64,000 bases of DNA from positions 104,129,760-104,193,759 of the forward strand of contig NC_080041.1 in the NCBI RefSeq assembly GCF_012489685.1, read 5' to 3'. The notes under the pieces were generated by a model, which ran no database searches, was not told where the DNA came from, and saw only the letters and a program-made list of their open reading frames with translations. Position 1 is the stretch's first letter, and every line of letters begins with the position of its first letter. Shown here piece by piece: positions 32,975 to 44,541 of this stretch. Position numbers and translations under genes: made by a program. Source of the DNA: Lotus japonicus. Its lineage: Eukaryota; Streptophyta; Magnoliopsida; Fabales; Fabaceae.

Positions 32975-33013
<39 letters not shown>
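32975..33013. repeat. GA microsatellite, length differs between units
   Basis: About 39 bases of uninterrupted GA. The unit B counterpart at 55187-55203 is only about 17 bases. Confidence 0.92.
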
Positions 33014-33016
<3 letters not shown>

Positions 33017-34297
33017 TCCTCTTTCTCATGTTATTTTTATTTTACTTTTTTTTAGCCACATCTTCTCCTCTTCTTCATTTTCACACCCACGACCACAACC
33101 ACCACCCTCTTCCACCATCTTCTCATTTCTTCCTCCACCCCCCTCATCTCTTTCCCCCCATCCGCACCCCTCTCTCCCCAAACATCTCCTCTTTTTCCTC
33201 ACCTCCATTCCAAATTTAAGAAATCAGAATATAGATGTGAAAATGCATTTGGGGGTCAAATTTCAAGCTTGAAATCACCACTCCAGAACATCTAAAGGAA
33301 GTTCTTCAAGGCGAGACATGAACAAAATAATCACACGAAACACCTCCACCAAAAATGACTATTTATCATGCATAGTGAAAAATGAGAAGTCATATGTACA
33401 ACACATGATACAAGAACATGATTCCTTATTCTATCATGTCCGATTCGGTTACCAAATGCGATCTAAGAAACAAGTTGTTTTGGCCGGCAAAAAATGCCAA
33501 AATGTTTAAAAGTATTTCAACTGGTATGAAGTTCTTGCAACTAAATGAGTATTATAAAGGAAGATAAATAATTCAATTAAGGAACATCAAGTCTCAACTA
33601 AGGTCGATCTACCGCATGAAGATACACTTATACACGGTTGCCCAAGGCCCACAATCAACCATGTTCTCAGAAACCCTTTCACAGGGTTTCCAAATTAAAT
33701 GACTTGCAAATACGGTTGTGACAATTTCTAGCATATAAATACAAGTGTAAACATTCATTTACACACATTGCTCATTATATTATGAGTTCTTCTCATACTC
33801 TTTTTTATCTTTCACTGACTTTAATGCCAGAGTGTCTTTTGTAAGTACATCCAAACTCAATGATTCTTTTGCTCAACGTAACTCTATTCTGCAAGCTAGG
33901 TCAATCAAAGTTATGTACCACCGTCGGAAGCAGGGAAATCCGTACTGTCTGATTCTTGGAAGAACTTAAACAAAAAATTCATATAATTAAGAATATACAA
34001 CAATAAATAATAACTAATATAATATCATTATTAATACTAATGTAACTCCATTAAATATATTAACTTTTATTATAATTATAATTATTATACAAAACCGATA
34101 AAATGAGGAGAGAATAAAAAATATACATTTCCCTGTGTCCGCGCAGTGAATAGTTAGAGATGAAAATCAGAAAAACACAACGAAACATTCATGGTTCTAG
34201 GTACAAGGAGGGTAACACACATTGAAGGAAGCATTCCAGGTTTGACATCGACTAGGAGATTGTCGTCGACCAGTGATTGAAGATATATAGCTGAGAG

Positions 34298-35568
34298 ATG
34301 AACGAGCAGCGACAAAGGAGCACGAAGAGCCCCTCTCTCATCTCCCATCTCCCTGAGGAGTTGATTCCACAAATTCTGCTGAGGTTACCGGTGAGATCTC
34401 TGGTTCGTTTCAAATCGGTATGCAAATCGTGGTTGTCTCTCATTTCCGATCCCAAATTAGGTAAATCTCACTATGATATATCTGCTTCACCCACTCGCCG
34501 ATGTCTTACGAAAGGCAATGATTCTGAAGTTGAGTCCATAGATGTAGATGCATCACTTCGAGACAATTCCTGTGTAGTAAACCTCAAATTTCCGCTTCCA
34601 CCACCCCGTGAGGAATATGTTTTTGGTCTTGACCCCCCTAGCGATGTTGAGTTTGTGGGTTCATGTAGAGGGTTTGTTCTTGTAGCATATCCACAGGGTG
34701 ATGTCATTGTATGGAATCCATCAACCGGAGAGCAGAGAAGAATTGCAGACGACCTTGATGAGATGATGAGATGATTGCTATGTATCCAACTGGTTTTGGG
34801 TATGACAAATCAACGGATGACTACTTGCTCGTTCTTATGATGGTGATTCCTGAAGACTATTATCCACAGGATGTACCTGATTTTCCTACTACCATTCGCA
34901 TTTTTTCCATGAAAAAAAATTCCTGGTTTAACCAGGAGGGTACTTATGCTCAATATGTGGATATGGGTTGTGCTGATCTCAAAATTGCGGCCTTCTTGAA
35001 CGATGCCCTGCACTTGGTAGTTACCTATTATGAAACCAAACTTCATGTAATTATTGCCTTTGATTTGGTACAGAGGAGTTTGTCTGAGATTTCTTTACCA
35101 CAAGTTTTAGTCAGGGAATTAGAAAATAAATTGTATTATTTGAGGGTCATGGGAGAGTTTCTCAGCCTATGTTACCCGGGTGACACAGACTCAACAACTG
35201 AGATTTGGATTATGAAAGACTATAAAGTGCAGTCCTCTTGGACAAAGTCATTTGTTTTTTCTACCTATAGCATTCCCCGCAATGTCATTTATCCAATATG
35301 TTTCACCAAACATGGTGAATTGTTTTGTTCATATGGCTCTGGAAGATTAATGATAGTTAATGACAAAGGGTGGCAGCTACTTGATCAGAGCACAAAATGG
35401 TCCAAACCCCATATGATGTTTGGTGAGAGAAGAGAGAGAGTATACTACATTGTGGATTGTATAGAGAGAGTTTACTATCTCTCCCTAATGACTTTGTGGA
35501 ATCAAGTGAAGATGACCAGCGGACGATTTCCTAGGAGGAGACAAGTGAAGATGACCAATAGTATCTGA
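34298..35568 (+). pseudogene. F-box/FBA gene with frameshifts (unit B copy of 17297-18523)
   Basis: Nearly identical to the intact unit A gene through the F-box (same N-terminus MNEQRQRSTK) and the first 150 residues. An 8-base tandem duplication (GATGAGAT repeated near 34760-34775) then shifts the frame and ends the first ORF at 34774. The FBA remainder continues in another frame from 34771. A second lesion, a 2-base AG insertion in the GAGAGAAGAGAG tract near 35437, scrambles the C-terminus. A truncated product with F-box but little FBA domain (158 residues) could in principle still be made. Confidence 0.92.
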
Positions 35569-37892
35569 CAATAAGAATAAGTGTATGTAATTCTTCAATC
35601 CTTTTCACCATTTTATTACTATTTACCATGCATAACAAAAAATGAAAGTCATATGTACAACATATGATACTACAAGACGATTCCTTAACCTATCTTCTTG
35701 CACACCCACCTTCTTAAGTGATTACATTTCTTCATAAATAAGTGTGAAACCTAAAATTGCAAGGAAATATGAGTTTGGTGGTAGACTTTTTTTTATAAGC
35801 CAGAGTTTCATGTTTGCATAGAATAGCCAAAGACAATTTTGGTCTAAAATTATATAAGAAAAAACCAAGGTCTGGGGTGAAATAACACTTCTCAAACTAA
35901 GATCCTATAGAATTTATTATATGGCGACATTTAAAATAAGCTCTTCTTTTTCCTGCAGGCCTTGTAAGGTGCAAGAGTTCACACAATTATGCTTCATGTC
36001 TTGACTTGACTTCAAATGATGATATTGCAAGAAGAGATCTTAGCATTTGGAAGAGAATTTTATTTATACAATTTTAAATCATCTCGCTTCAGTAGTGTTG
36101 GGTTAGTCGTGATTTCAGTAAGTTGGAGCCAAGGTAGGCTGTAAGATCAAGTTTTGATCTAGTAGTACAACTCTATGTTTTGATGATTACAAGTTAACCT
36201 TTTGATATGAACAATTGTGGTACTCTAACGTGTTTTTCTGAGTGTGCTATTAACAGGCTCTGACCTCTATTCTATCTCACACAAATCAGAAGCACTGTGC
36301 TTAAAGAGTGTCCCAAGCAACGCTTTCGCATTGACCATGTTCAATATGAACAGTGGAAAAAGCTTCAGAAGTTCTGAAGCTACACAAACTCTGATGTGGA
36401 CTCAGTCACTAGAAGTTCTGAAGATCCAAAAAGTCTGATAACCAAGAAACACTGAAGGCTCAGATATTCTGATGGCGTAGAAGACTCTGAAGATCCAGAA
36501 GCTGAATAGTGGAAACTCTGATGTCCAGAAGCAAGATACTCTGAAGACCATGTACTTCCCTCTGAGTTCAGAATCAGAAGAAACAATGGTCAGAGGATCT
36601 GGGCTTTCCCTCTGACTCTGATCAACCGGCTTCACAAGTTCCAACATGAAGCTTTCCCCTGATCAGAAGTCTCCTAGGTTTAAAGGTCAAGTCGCTATCC
36701 AAGTACAAAAGCAACTGTACCTTCCTGACGACCTACCTAACAGTCTCAGACACAGCAGAAGCTGGATTTTCCAGAACTGCCCTCCAACGGTAGCATTTCC
36801 CATGCAACGCTCAACCCTAATCCTTGGAGTATATAAAGAGGCTGAAGACTGAAAGAAGCGGCTAGAAGCATTCACATACGCGCAAGACAAATTCAAATTC
36901 TTCTAAGCTTTCTTTCATCTGAAATTCATTGAGTTTACTATTAGCTTTTTAGAAGCAAATCTCTTGTAAACAATTCTTTGATAAACAGTTTTGTTTAGTT
37001 CCTTTAGGAGATCAAGGTTGATCGGATCCTAGAGAAGACTAAGAGAGTGAATCTTAGTGTGAGCTAAGTCAGTGTAATTGTTAGTCACTTGTAGGTTTCA
37101 AGTGCAGTTGTAACTCTTACCTGATTAGTGGATTGCCTTCATTCTAAGAAGGAAGAAATCACCTTAACGGGTGGACTGGAGTAGCTTGAGTGATTTATCA
37201 AGTGAACCAGGATAAAATCCTTGTGTGCTTTTCTATCTCTTATCTTTAGCACTTAAGTTCTCGAAAGATTTGTCAAAATCTTTAAGGTGGAAGCTTTATC
37301 TTGAAAACGTTATTCAAACCCCCCCTTTCTACCGTTTTTCATACCTTCATAGGCTTCTGAACTTAATCATAGTTTAGAGTATAACTTGGGAAATCCTAGC
37401 AGGAGTTAGTACATGTTATTTAGCATATTTGTCTGTTTTCCCTTAATGTTGTTTTTGACTTGTTGTAGTTGAAATTTGTTTTTCTTAATCTCGTTTACTT
37501 TGTTATCAGGATCAATCTCTACTTATTTGTACTGTATTTAGGTACCTCATCTACAAAATTTATTCCAGACTTTTGTAAGATATTGTGTTGTTACTTACTT
37601 TGACATGATATTATGGTGATACTGCTGATCTTAATCATCTTGAAACCGATCAATTTATGATATGGATTAATCTCGCATCTTGTCATTTTCTAACCTCTTA
37701 ATGATCCTGATATTCATAAGGTATCTGTCATATACAGTTTCACCAAATATGTTGAGATATTTTGATTGCTGTATGTAGGGTAGTGGTGTTGCAAATGTGC
37801 AAGGATTGAATAAATGTTAGCTTAATCATATCTGTGTGGAGGAAGATAAGGGGCAAGTGTATTTTGTGTATGAGATTGATGGGTTGGTATTC
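35569..37892 (+). other. Downstream module of the frameshifted F-box gene, interrupted by a solo LTR
   Basis: Matches 18524-19669 of unit A, with the same donor-like and acceptor-like sites. It is interrupted at 36140-37349 and ends at GGTATTCA (37892), where an inverted block begins. Confidence 0.7.
36140..37349. mobile_element. Solo LTR (1,210 bp) unique to unit B
   Basis: Starts TGTAAGATCAAG and ends CATACCTTCA. It is flanked by a perfect 5-base duplication TAGGC at 36135-36139 and 37350-37354. The matching positions in unit A (near 19127) and in the partial copy (near 42032) read TAGGCTTCTGAAC without the insert. It contains TATATAAAGAGG near 36830, a plausible LTR TATA box. Many AGAAG/CTGAAG runs give small spurious frames. 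No internal domain is present. The end sequence (CCCCCCCTTTCTACCG) resembles Copia LTRs of the SIRE/Maximus type, but this is only suggestive. Confidence 0.9.
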
Positions 37893-39482
37893 ACAGTGGC
37901 GGTACTAGGTTAGGACAGGGGAGGGCAATGGCCCCCCAATTCCTAGAAAAATCTTATAGATTATAAAGAGTAATAGGGTATTTTATTTCTCTTATATTGT
38001 TATATATATATAACAGTGAACACAATATTTAACATGAAGTATTGTCCCAGCGGCTGAGGCCTTCATTTTTTATCTCCATAGCAAGGGTTCGATTCCCATA
38101 TCAACCAGTTTTTACAAAATAATACTTATATTTTAAGTTTTAACCAATGCCCTGTCTTCACTCTTCAACTCTCTCTCTTTCTCCATTGGAAAATATGTTA
38201 AAGCATTATCCATCTACAGAAACCAATTCCCTTAACAATAATCCTAAAATGAGAAAAGAAAGGTCGACAGTTGCAATAAATAGAAAAAAAGGTAAAATTG
38301 GAGAAACATTAAAATTGATACAGTGCATGTTGGAATGTCACACATATGCCCACAATAGCACCGCCTGCCCCACAATGCCACATTTAAAATTTGTTTGAGG
38401 CTTCATTTCCAATGAGTATGTGTATTAAGTAATAAATGCTGGGAACTTTCAAAAAAAAAATGCTGAAAATAAAAAAAGACTCGTCGGTTCAACCAAGATT
38501 GGCCGAGTCTCCGGTTCAACCATAAAAACCGGCCGAGTTGACCGGTTCACACCGAGCAGCTTGCATGGCCGATCCGATGCTCGGCTCGAACCGGTCTAGG
38601 GTCCGATTCCCGGTTCAACCGGTCGAGATTAATTTATATGCCCTTTGACATTGTAATTAAGTTTTACACAATCATTCAATCACATCTCTCAATTTTGCTA
38701 GTTTATAATTAATTTTGAATTTAATAATATTTAAAATAGGAAATGGAAGGATGTGATTAAATAACTCTGTAAAACATTTAATCAGTGCATAAAAATTAAT
38801 CTCAATATTGTAAATACCCACATTAATCTCAATAGTAAGTACCTAAAAAAAAAAGTAAGAGGTATAAAGTATAAGGAGACAAGAGGAGCCCTTGAGCCGA
38901 GGAAGCAAACAAGGTGATGTCACATGTTTACCCAAAATCTTAAAAGGATTGGGTTTAATCACTTATAATTTTCAACGTATCCATTCTTTTACGATACATC
39001 GGAAAACTCAACCTATCCATTTTTAACTAATGTTAAACTTCAACTCACACGGTCACACTTATTTTTTTATTTTTATAAATAAACTCTACTTCAACTTGAA
39101 AGCACTTCCAATCCAACGGAACCTAGGAGTTACTTTCACATTTTCACATTGGAATTCGTGTTTTTCGATTGAAACTATTTTGGAACGCTTGTAAACTGAA
39201 AACTAAACACACACTTAGGCTCTATTTGAATTTCCATTGGGTGAATGTGAAAGCACATTCACACAACTCAACAAATGCATTTCGTTGGATGAATGTGCAT
39301 TGGAAATCATGATCTCGAATTCCAATGCTTCAAACAAATTTCCAAACTGAAAACCAAACATGGACTTAAAAGACTTGTGAACCTGAGTTAAAATGTCCTT
39401 ATCTCTATTCTACTCTTGAATGGGAGTGCTATCAAAATAAGCATAAAAGCTTGTTAAGAGCACATGTCATTGAGATCAAGCT
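37893..39482 (-). other. Inverted 1.6-kb block in unit B
   Basis: Reverse-complementing 37893-39482 places segment X (38653-39482) directly after GGTATTCA at 37892, as in the normal order at 42570-43404. A simple inversion therefore explains the block. The other part, 37893-38652, is transposon-like: it begins GTGGCGGTACTAGG with a GGCCCCCC stretch, has a tRNA-like box B (GGGTTCGATTCCCA, about 38085), and a CCGGTTCAACC-rich region at 38480-38625. A frame at 38147-38398 is not credited. Confidence 0.75.
38653..39482 (-). repeat. Segment X, inverted copy
   Basis: The reverse complement matches 42575-43404 almost base for base (830 bases each), including the small Tourist-like MITE. Confidence 0.92.
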
Positions 39483-40813
39483 AAATACGGCGGAACTAAA
39501 AAAATTAATATGGAGGGGCCAAAATAAAATTTTAAACATAAATGAAAGTATTTAATTTTTTTTGGTACATCTTAACAATAGACACACATATACACAAAAA
39601 TAATTATTAAATTAATACACGAGAGAACCTAATATGCACCATTTTTAGGTGGTGTAATTTTACACCACCTACTTTGACTGGGTATAGCAGGTCAACACAT
39701 TATATTTTTTAAGAAAAAACATCATTAAAAATTTGTCATATATTAAATATCTTTAAAAAAAAGATGTGTTGACCTATTATAGTAGGTTAAAAAAAGTGGT
39801 CTAAAATTAGACCACTTTAAAAGTGGTCCACATTAGGGGTCACCTTATTACTGATGAAAAAAATTTAGAAAAAGGGCCTAGCTTGGATTTGAATACACTC
39901 TCTCAAGGTTAAATGTTATGGTCCTTACCACTAGGCTAGGCACTGTTTTGTTATCATGAATACATTTCATTCTTTATATATATAAAGAGAAATAATAAAT
40001 TATTTGACAAGTACCATAAATAATACTAATAAGCAAGAGTAATGTTACTTACACACCTCTCTTTTGAGGTGGAAGAGGTGGAATGATGATAGAGATAGGA
40101 AGAAAAGAAAAGGTAAGATAGAGAAAGTATGAGATGTAATAGATGGTAAGAGGAGAGAGATAGAAACAAAAAGAGGTGGAAATGAAGTGTTTTAAAAATG
40201 AGGTGTGTATATATCATTACTGAATAAGCAACGAACAACTAATACTTCTAGCTATATATATATATATATAATAATAACTTTTATATATTATATTTAATAG
40301 TAAATTATTTGTGTGTTTTTATTATGAAGTTATTAATTAATATAAGTTAGTATTATTAATTCATATAATTTCTTTAATATAGAATGAGTTAAGTATTGTA
40401 AAGTTTTCTTATCCTTTCTTTGAGGACAAATTAAAGAATATGAATACTAAGCTTTGGTTGTAAAAAATTGACAAATTGATAATCTTTTTAGTTAGCCTGA
40501 AGTGGAAATATCATTTATTAGCTGATGGCGTAGCATTAGCAAAACCTTAATTATTGAATTATGTTTTAAACTTGTTTATATGCTAATTCAAATTTTCACT
40601 ACACCACTTTGCTTCTTGTTAGGAATAATGCATATTATTTTATATATATGATATACTAAGGTTATATTTTAAATTATTATAATTTTTTAATATAAACTGA
40701 GTCAAACAATCGAACCAATAACTCAGTGGTTGAACCATTGACTCATTGACCCAGTGCCTCGACCGAGTCGATCACCGGTCCGAGTCTGATAACACTGTGT
40801 CAAAGTGCATAAA
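39483..40813. other. Transposon-like junction DNA before the partial F-box copy
   Basis: Begins TACGGCGGAACTA...GGAGGGGCC, similar in style to GGCGGTACTA...GGGGAGGGC at 37897. It holds a minus-strand tRNA-like stretch at about 39870-39945 (CCTAGCCTAGTGGTAAGG read in reverse) and a GAGAGAT-rich tract near 40080-40190. It ends with CCGGTCCGAGTCTGATAACACTG, a terminus style seen in plant DNA transposons. It sits exactly at the break in front of the partial F-box copy. Coding content is not recognised. Confidence 0.45.
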
Positions 40814-41428
40814 AATTCCTGGTTTAACCAGGAGGGTACTTATGCTCAATATGTGGATATGGGTTGTGCTGATCTCAAAATTGCGGCCTTCTTGAACGAT
40901 GCCCTGCACTGGTTGGTAACCTATTATGAAACCAAACTTCATGTAATTATTGCCTTTGATTTGGTACAAAGGAGTCTGTCTGAGATTTCTTTACCACAAG
41001 TTTTAGTCAGGGAATTAGAAAATAAATTGTATTATTTGAGGGTCATGGGAGAGTTTCTCAGCCTATGTTACCCGGGTGACACAGACTCAACAACTGAGAT
41101 TTGGATTATGAAAGACTATAAAGTGCAGTCCTCTTGGACAAAGTCATTTGTTTTTTCTACCTATAACATTCCCCGCAATGTCATTTATCCAATATGTTTC
41201 ACCAAACATGGTGAATTGTTTTGTTCATATGGCTCTGGAAGATTAATGATAGTTAATGACAAAGGGTGGCAGCTACTTGATCAGAGCACAAAATGGTCCA
41301 AACCCCATATGATGTTTGGTGAGAGAAGAAAGAGTATACTACATTGTGGTTTGTATAGAGAGAGTTTACTATCTCTCCCTAATGACTTTGTGGAATCAAG
41401 TGAAGATGACCAGCGGACGATTTCCTAG
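40814..41428 (+). pseudogene. Partial F-box/FBA copy (C-terminal half)
   Basis: From NSWFNQEGTYAQYVDMGCADLK to the normal end ESSEDDQRTIS, about 205 residues in an open frame. It matches residues from about 205 to 408 of the intact gene and lacks the two frameshifts of the copy at 34298. There is no F-box and no promoter; the start is cut by transposon-like DNA. The downstream module follows intact. Confidence 0.9.
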
Positions 41429-42574
41429 GAGGAGACAAGTGAAGATGACCAATAGTATCTGACAATAAGAATAAGTGTATGTAATTCTTCAATCCTTTTC
41501 ACCATTTTATTACTATTTACCATGCATAACAAAAAATGAAAGTCATATGTACAACATATGATACTACAAGACGATTCCTTAACCTATCTTCTTGCACACC
41601 CACCTTCTTAAGCGATTACATTTCTTCATAAATAAGTGTGAAACCTAAAATTGCAAGGAAATATGAGTTTGGTGGTAGACTTTTTTTTTATAAGCCAGAG
41701 TTTCATGTTTGCATAGAATAGCCAAAGACAATTTTGGTCTAAAATTATATAAGAAAAAACCAAGGTCTGGGGTGAAATAACACTTCTCAAACTAAGATCC
41801 TATAGAATTTATTATATGGCGACATTTAAAATAAGCTCTTCTTTTTCCTGCAGGCCTTGTAAGGTGCAAGAGTTCATACAATTATGCTTCATGTCTTGAC
41901 TTGACTTCAAATGATGATATTGCAAGAAGAGATCTTAGCATTTGGAAGAGAATTTTATTTATACAATTTTAAATCATCTCGCTTCAGTAGTGTTGGGTTA
42001 GTCGTGATTTCAGTAAGTTGGAGCCAAGGTAGGCTTCTGAACTTAATCATAGTTTAGAGTATAACTTGGGAAATCCTAGCAGGAGTTAGTACATGTTATT
42101 TAGCATATTTGTCTGTTTTCCCTTAATGTTGTTTTTGACTTGTTGTAGTTGAAATTTGTTTTTCTTAATCTCGTTTACTTTGTTATCAGGATCAATCTCT
42201 ACTTATTTGTACTGTATTTAGGTACCTCATCTACAAAATTTATTCCAGACTTTTGTAAGATATTGTGTTGTTACTTACTTTGACATGATATTATGGTGAT
42301 ACTGCTGATCTTAATCATCTTGAAACCGATCAAGTTATGATATGGATTAATCTCGCATCTTGTCATTTTCTAACCTCTTAATGATCCTGATATTCATAAG
42401 GTATCTGTCATATACAGTTTCACCAAATATGTTGAGATATTTTGATTGCTGTATGTAGGGCAGTGGTGTTGCAAATGTGCAAGGATTGAATAAATGTTAG
42501 CTTAATCATATCTGTGTGGAGGAAGATAAGGGGCAAGTGTATTTTGTGTATGAGATTGATGGGTTGGTATTCAT
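41429..42574 (+). other. Downstream module of the partial F-box copy
   Basis: Matches 18524-19669 in unit A without the solo LTR. Same putative splice sites (acceptor CCTGCAG near 41853, donor GTAAGT near 42013). No gene is seen. Confidence 0.65.
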
Positions 42575-43404
42575 AGCTTGATCTCAATGACATGTGCTCT
42601 TAACAAGCTTTTATGCTTATTTTGATAGCACTCTCATTCAAGAGTAGAATAGAGATAAGGACATTTTAACGCAGGTTCACAAGTCTTTAAAGTCCCTGTT
42701 TGGTTTTCAGTTTGGAAATTTATTTGAAGCATTGAAATTTGAGATCATGATTTCCAATGCACATTCATCCAACGAAATGCATTTGTTGAGTTGTGTGAAT
42801 GTGCTTTCACATTCACCCAATGGAAATTCAAACAGAGCCTAAGTGTGTGTTTAGTTTTCAGTTCACAAGCGTTCCAAAATAGTTTCAATCGAAAAACACG
42901 AATTCCAATGTGAAAATGTGAAAGTAACTCCTAGGTTCCGTTGGATTGAAAGTGCTTTCAAGTTGAAGTAGAGTTTATTTAAAAAAATAAAAAAATAAGT
43001 GTGACCGTGTGAGTTGAAGTTTAACATTAGTTAAAAATGGATAGGTTGAGTTTTCCGATGTATCGTAAAAGAATGGATACGTTGAAAATTATAAGTGATT
43101 AAACCCAATCCTTTTAAGATTTTGGGTAAACATGTGACATCACCTTGTTTGCTTCCTCGGCTCAAGGGCTCCTCTTGTCTCCTTATACTTTATACCTCTT
43201 ACTTTTTTTTTTGGGTACTTACTATTGAGATTAATGTGGGTATTTACAATATTGAGATTAATTTTTATGCACTGATTAAATGTTTTACAGAGCTATTTAA
43301 TCACATCCTTCCATTTCCTATTTTAAATATTATTAAATTCAAAATTAATTATAAACTAACAAAATTGAGAGATGTGATTGAATGATTGTGTAAAACTTAA
43401 TTAC
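42575..43404. repeat. Segment X, direct copy (unit B)
   Basis: Counterpart of 19670-20498. The same unrecognised 96-codon frame is preserved. No gene is supported. Confidence 0.88.
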
Positions 43405-44541
43405 AGAAGAACCCTTCTCTCTTCTCCAATCTCCCTGAAGAGTTGATTCCACAGATTCTACTGAGGTACTGATTTGGCAATTGAAGAGGTACTGATTCCA
43501 CCGATATCGGCTTAGAAGAGTTACTGATTCTGAAATTGAGTCCATAGATATAGATGCACCACTTCACAATTATGAGTCTTCTCTAGTAAAACTCAGATTT
43601 CCGCTTCCATTTCCCAATAGTACTGGTACGAATACTCGTGACTACGAACCATATTTCTTGGGTTCTTGCAGAGGATTTACACTTGTAGCCTATGAATGTG
43701 GTAATACCATTATATGGAATCCATCAACTGGTTCCCAGAGACGAATTGAAGGACAAGATAACCTTGGTGAGGCCATGTTGGAATATCTAACTGGTTTTGG
43801 CTATGACACCTCAACTGATGACTACTTGCTAGTTCTTATAGGAATGATGCATTTTGACCGCGAAGATTGTATGTATCGTGATTATCCAAATATAATTGAA
43901 TTTCTTTCATTGAGAACAAATTCCTCGACTGTAATAAGGTTACTAGTGTTCTGTATGTGAGTATTGATGAAGATTTAAGAGTTGGGTCCTACTTGAATGA
44001 GGCTCTGCATTGGTTGGTTATGTCTTATGATACAAAGCTTGAAGTGATTATTGCCTTTGATTTGGTACAGCATGGTTTGTCAGAGATTCCTTTGTCACAT
44101 AATTTAGCCAGGAAATTGAAACATAAACCATATTATTTGAGGGTCTTGGGAGAATGTCTTAGCCTATGTTACCTGGGTAACATGGATTCAATGGCTGAGA
44201 TTTGGATGATGAAAAAATATAAAGTGCGGTCTTCTTGGACTAAGGTATTTGCTTTTTCTACTTGTAACATTCCCAAAAATGTCTTTTTTCCAATATGTTT
44301 CACCAAACATGGTGAAATTTTTGGATCAAATGGCACTGGAAGGTTAATGATACTTAATGACAAAGGATGGCTGCTTGATCAGTGCTCTCTTTGGCCGGCA
44401 CCTGATAGACTACAATTTATTCACGTAGATTGTGGTATGTATAGAGAGAGTTTACTATCACTCCCTAATGACTTTGAAGAAGCAAGTGAAGATGACCAAC
44501 TGACGAATGCCTTGGAGGAAGCAAGTAAAGATGACCGATAG
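43405..44541 (+). pseudogene. F-box/FBA gene relic (unit B copy of 20499-21635)
   Basis: Carries the same broken F-box and the same frameshift near 43926 as the unit A relic. The two predicted FBA fragments (GSCRGFTLVAY... and SYLNEALHWLV...) are identical between the units, which indicates a young segmental duplication of an already dead gene. Confidence 0.9.

Larger units (their letters stand above)
16424..33424. repeat. Tandem segmental duplication, unit A (17.0 kb)
   Basis: The sequence from CTTATTCTATCAT at 16424 recurs at 33425 with a constant 17,001-base offset at the start. Collinear near-identical blocks continue through all F-box loci. The right end of this unit (to about 33424) matches DNA ending near 55614-55616. 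Unit A contains one intact plus-strand F-box gene, two F-box relics and one intact minus-strand F-box gene. Relative to unit B it uniquely has the hAT-type MITE at 23913-24449. Confidence 0.93.
31476..33424. other. Repeat-rich spacer closing unit A
   Basis: 31910-32880 has CCGACC/GGTCGG-rich ends in inverted orientation (CCCAAAACCGACC near 31935; the reverse of GGTCGGTTTGGGATTT near 32818), as in a non-autonomous DNA element. The middle is a pyrimidine-rich minisatellite. A minus-strand frame at 32379-32648 is an artefact of that repeat in this copy; the unit B frame is longer but also unrecognised. 33030-33215 is CT-rich. The last ~85 bases (33340-33424) match the start of an F-box downstream module. 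Confidence 0.5.

Noticed and set aside
33028..33219. ORFs in CT-rich DNA near 33030 and 55218
   Set aside because: Compositional frames of Ser/Pro/His/Phe in a pyrimidine tract; not conserved in frame between units.
38042..38110. Possible tRNA gene (box B-like GGGTTCGATTCCCA)
   Set aside because: Box A and spacing are poor and the context is transposon-like. No convincing acceptor stem.
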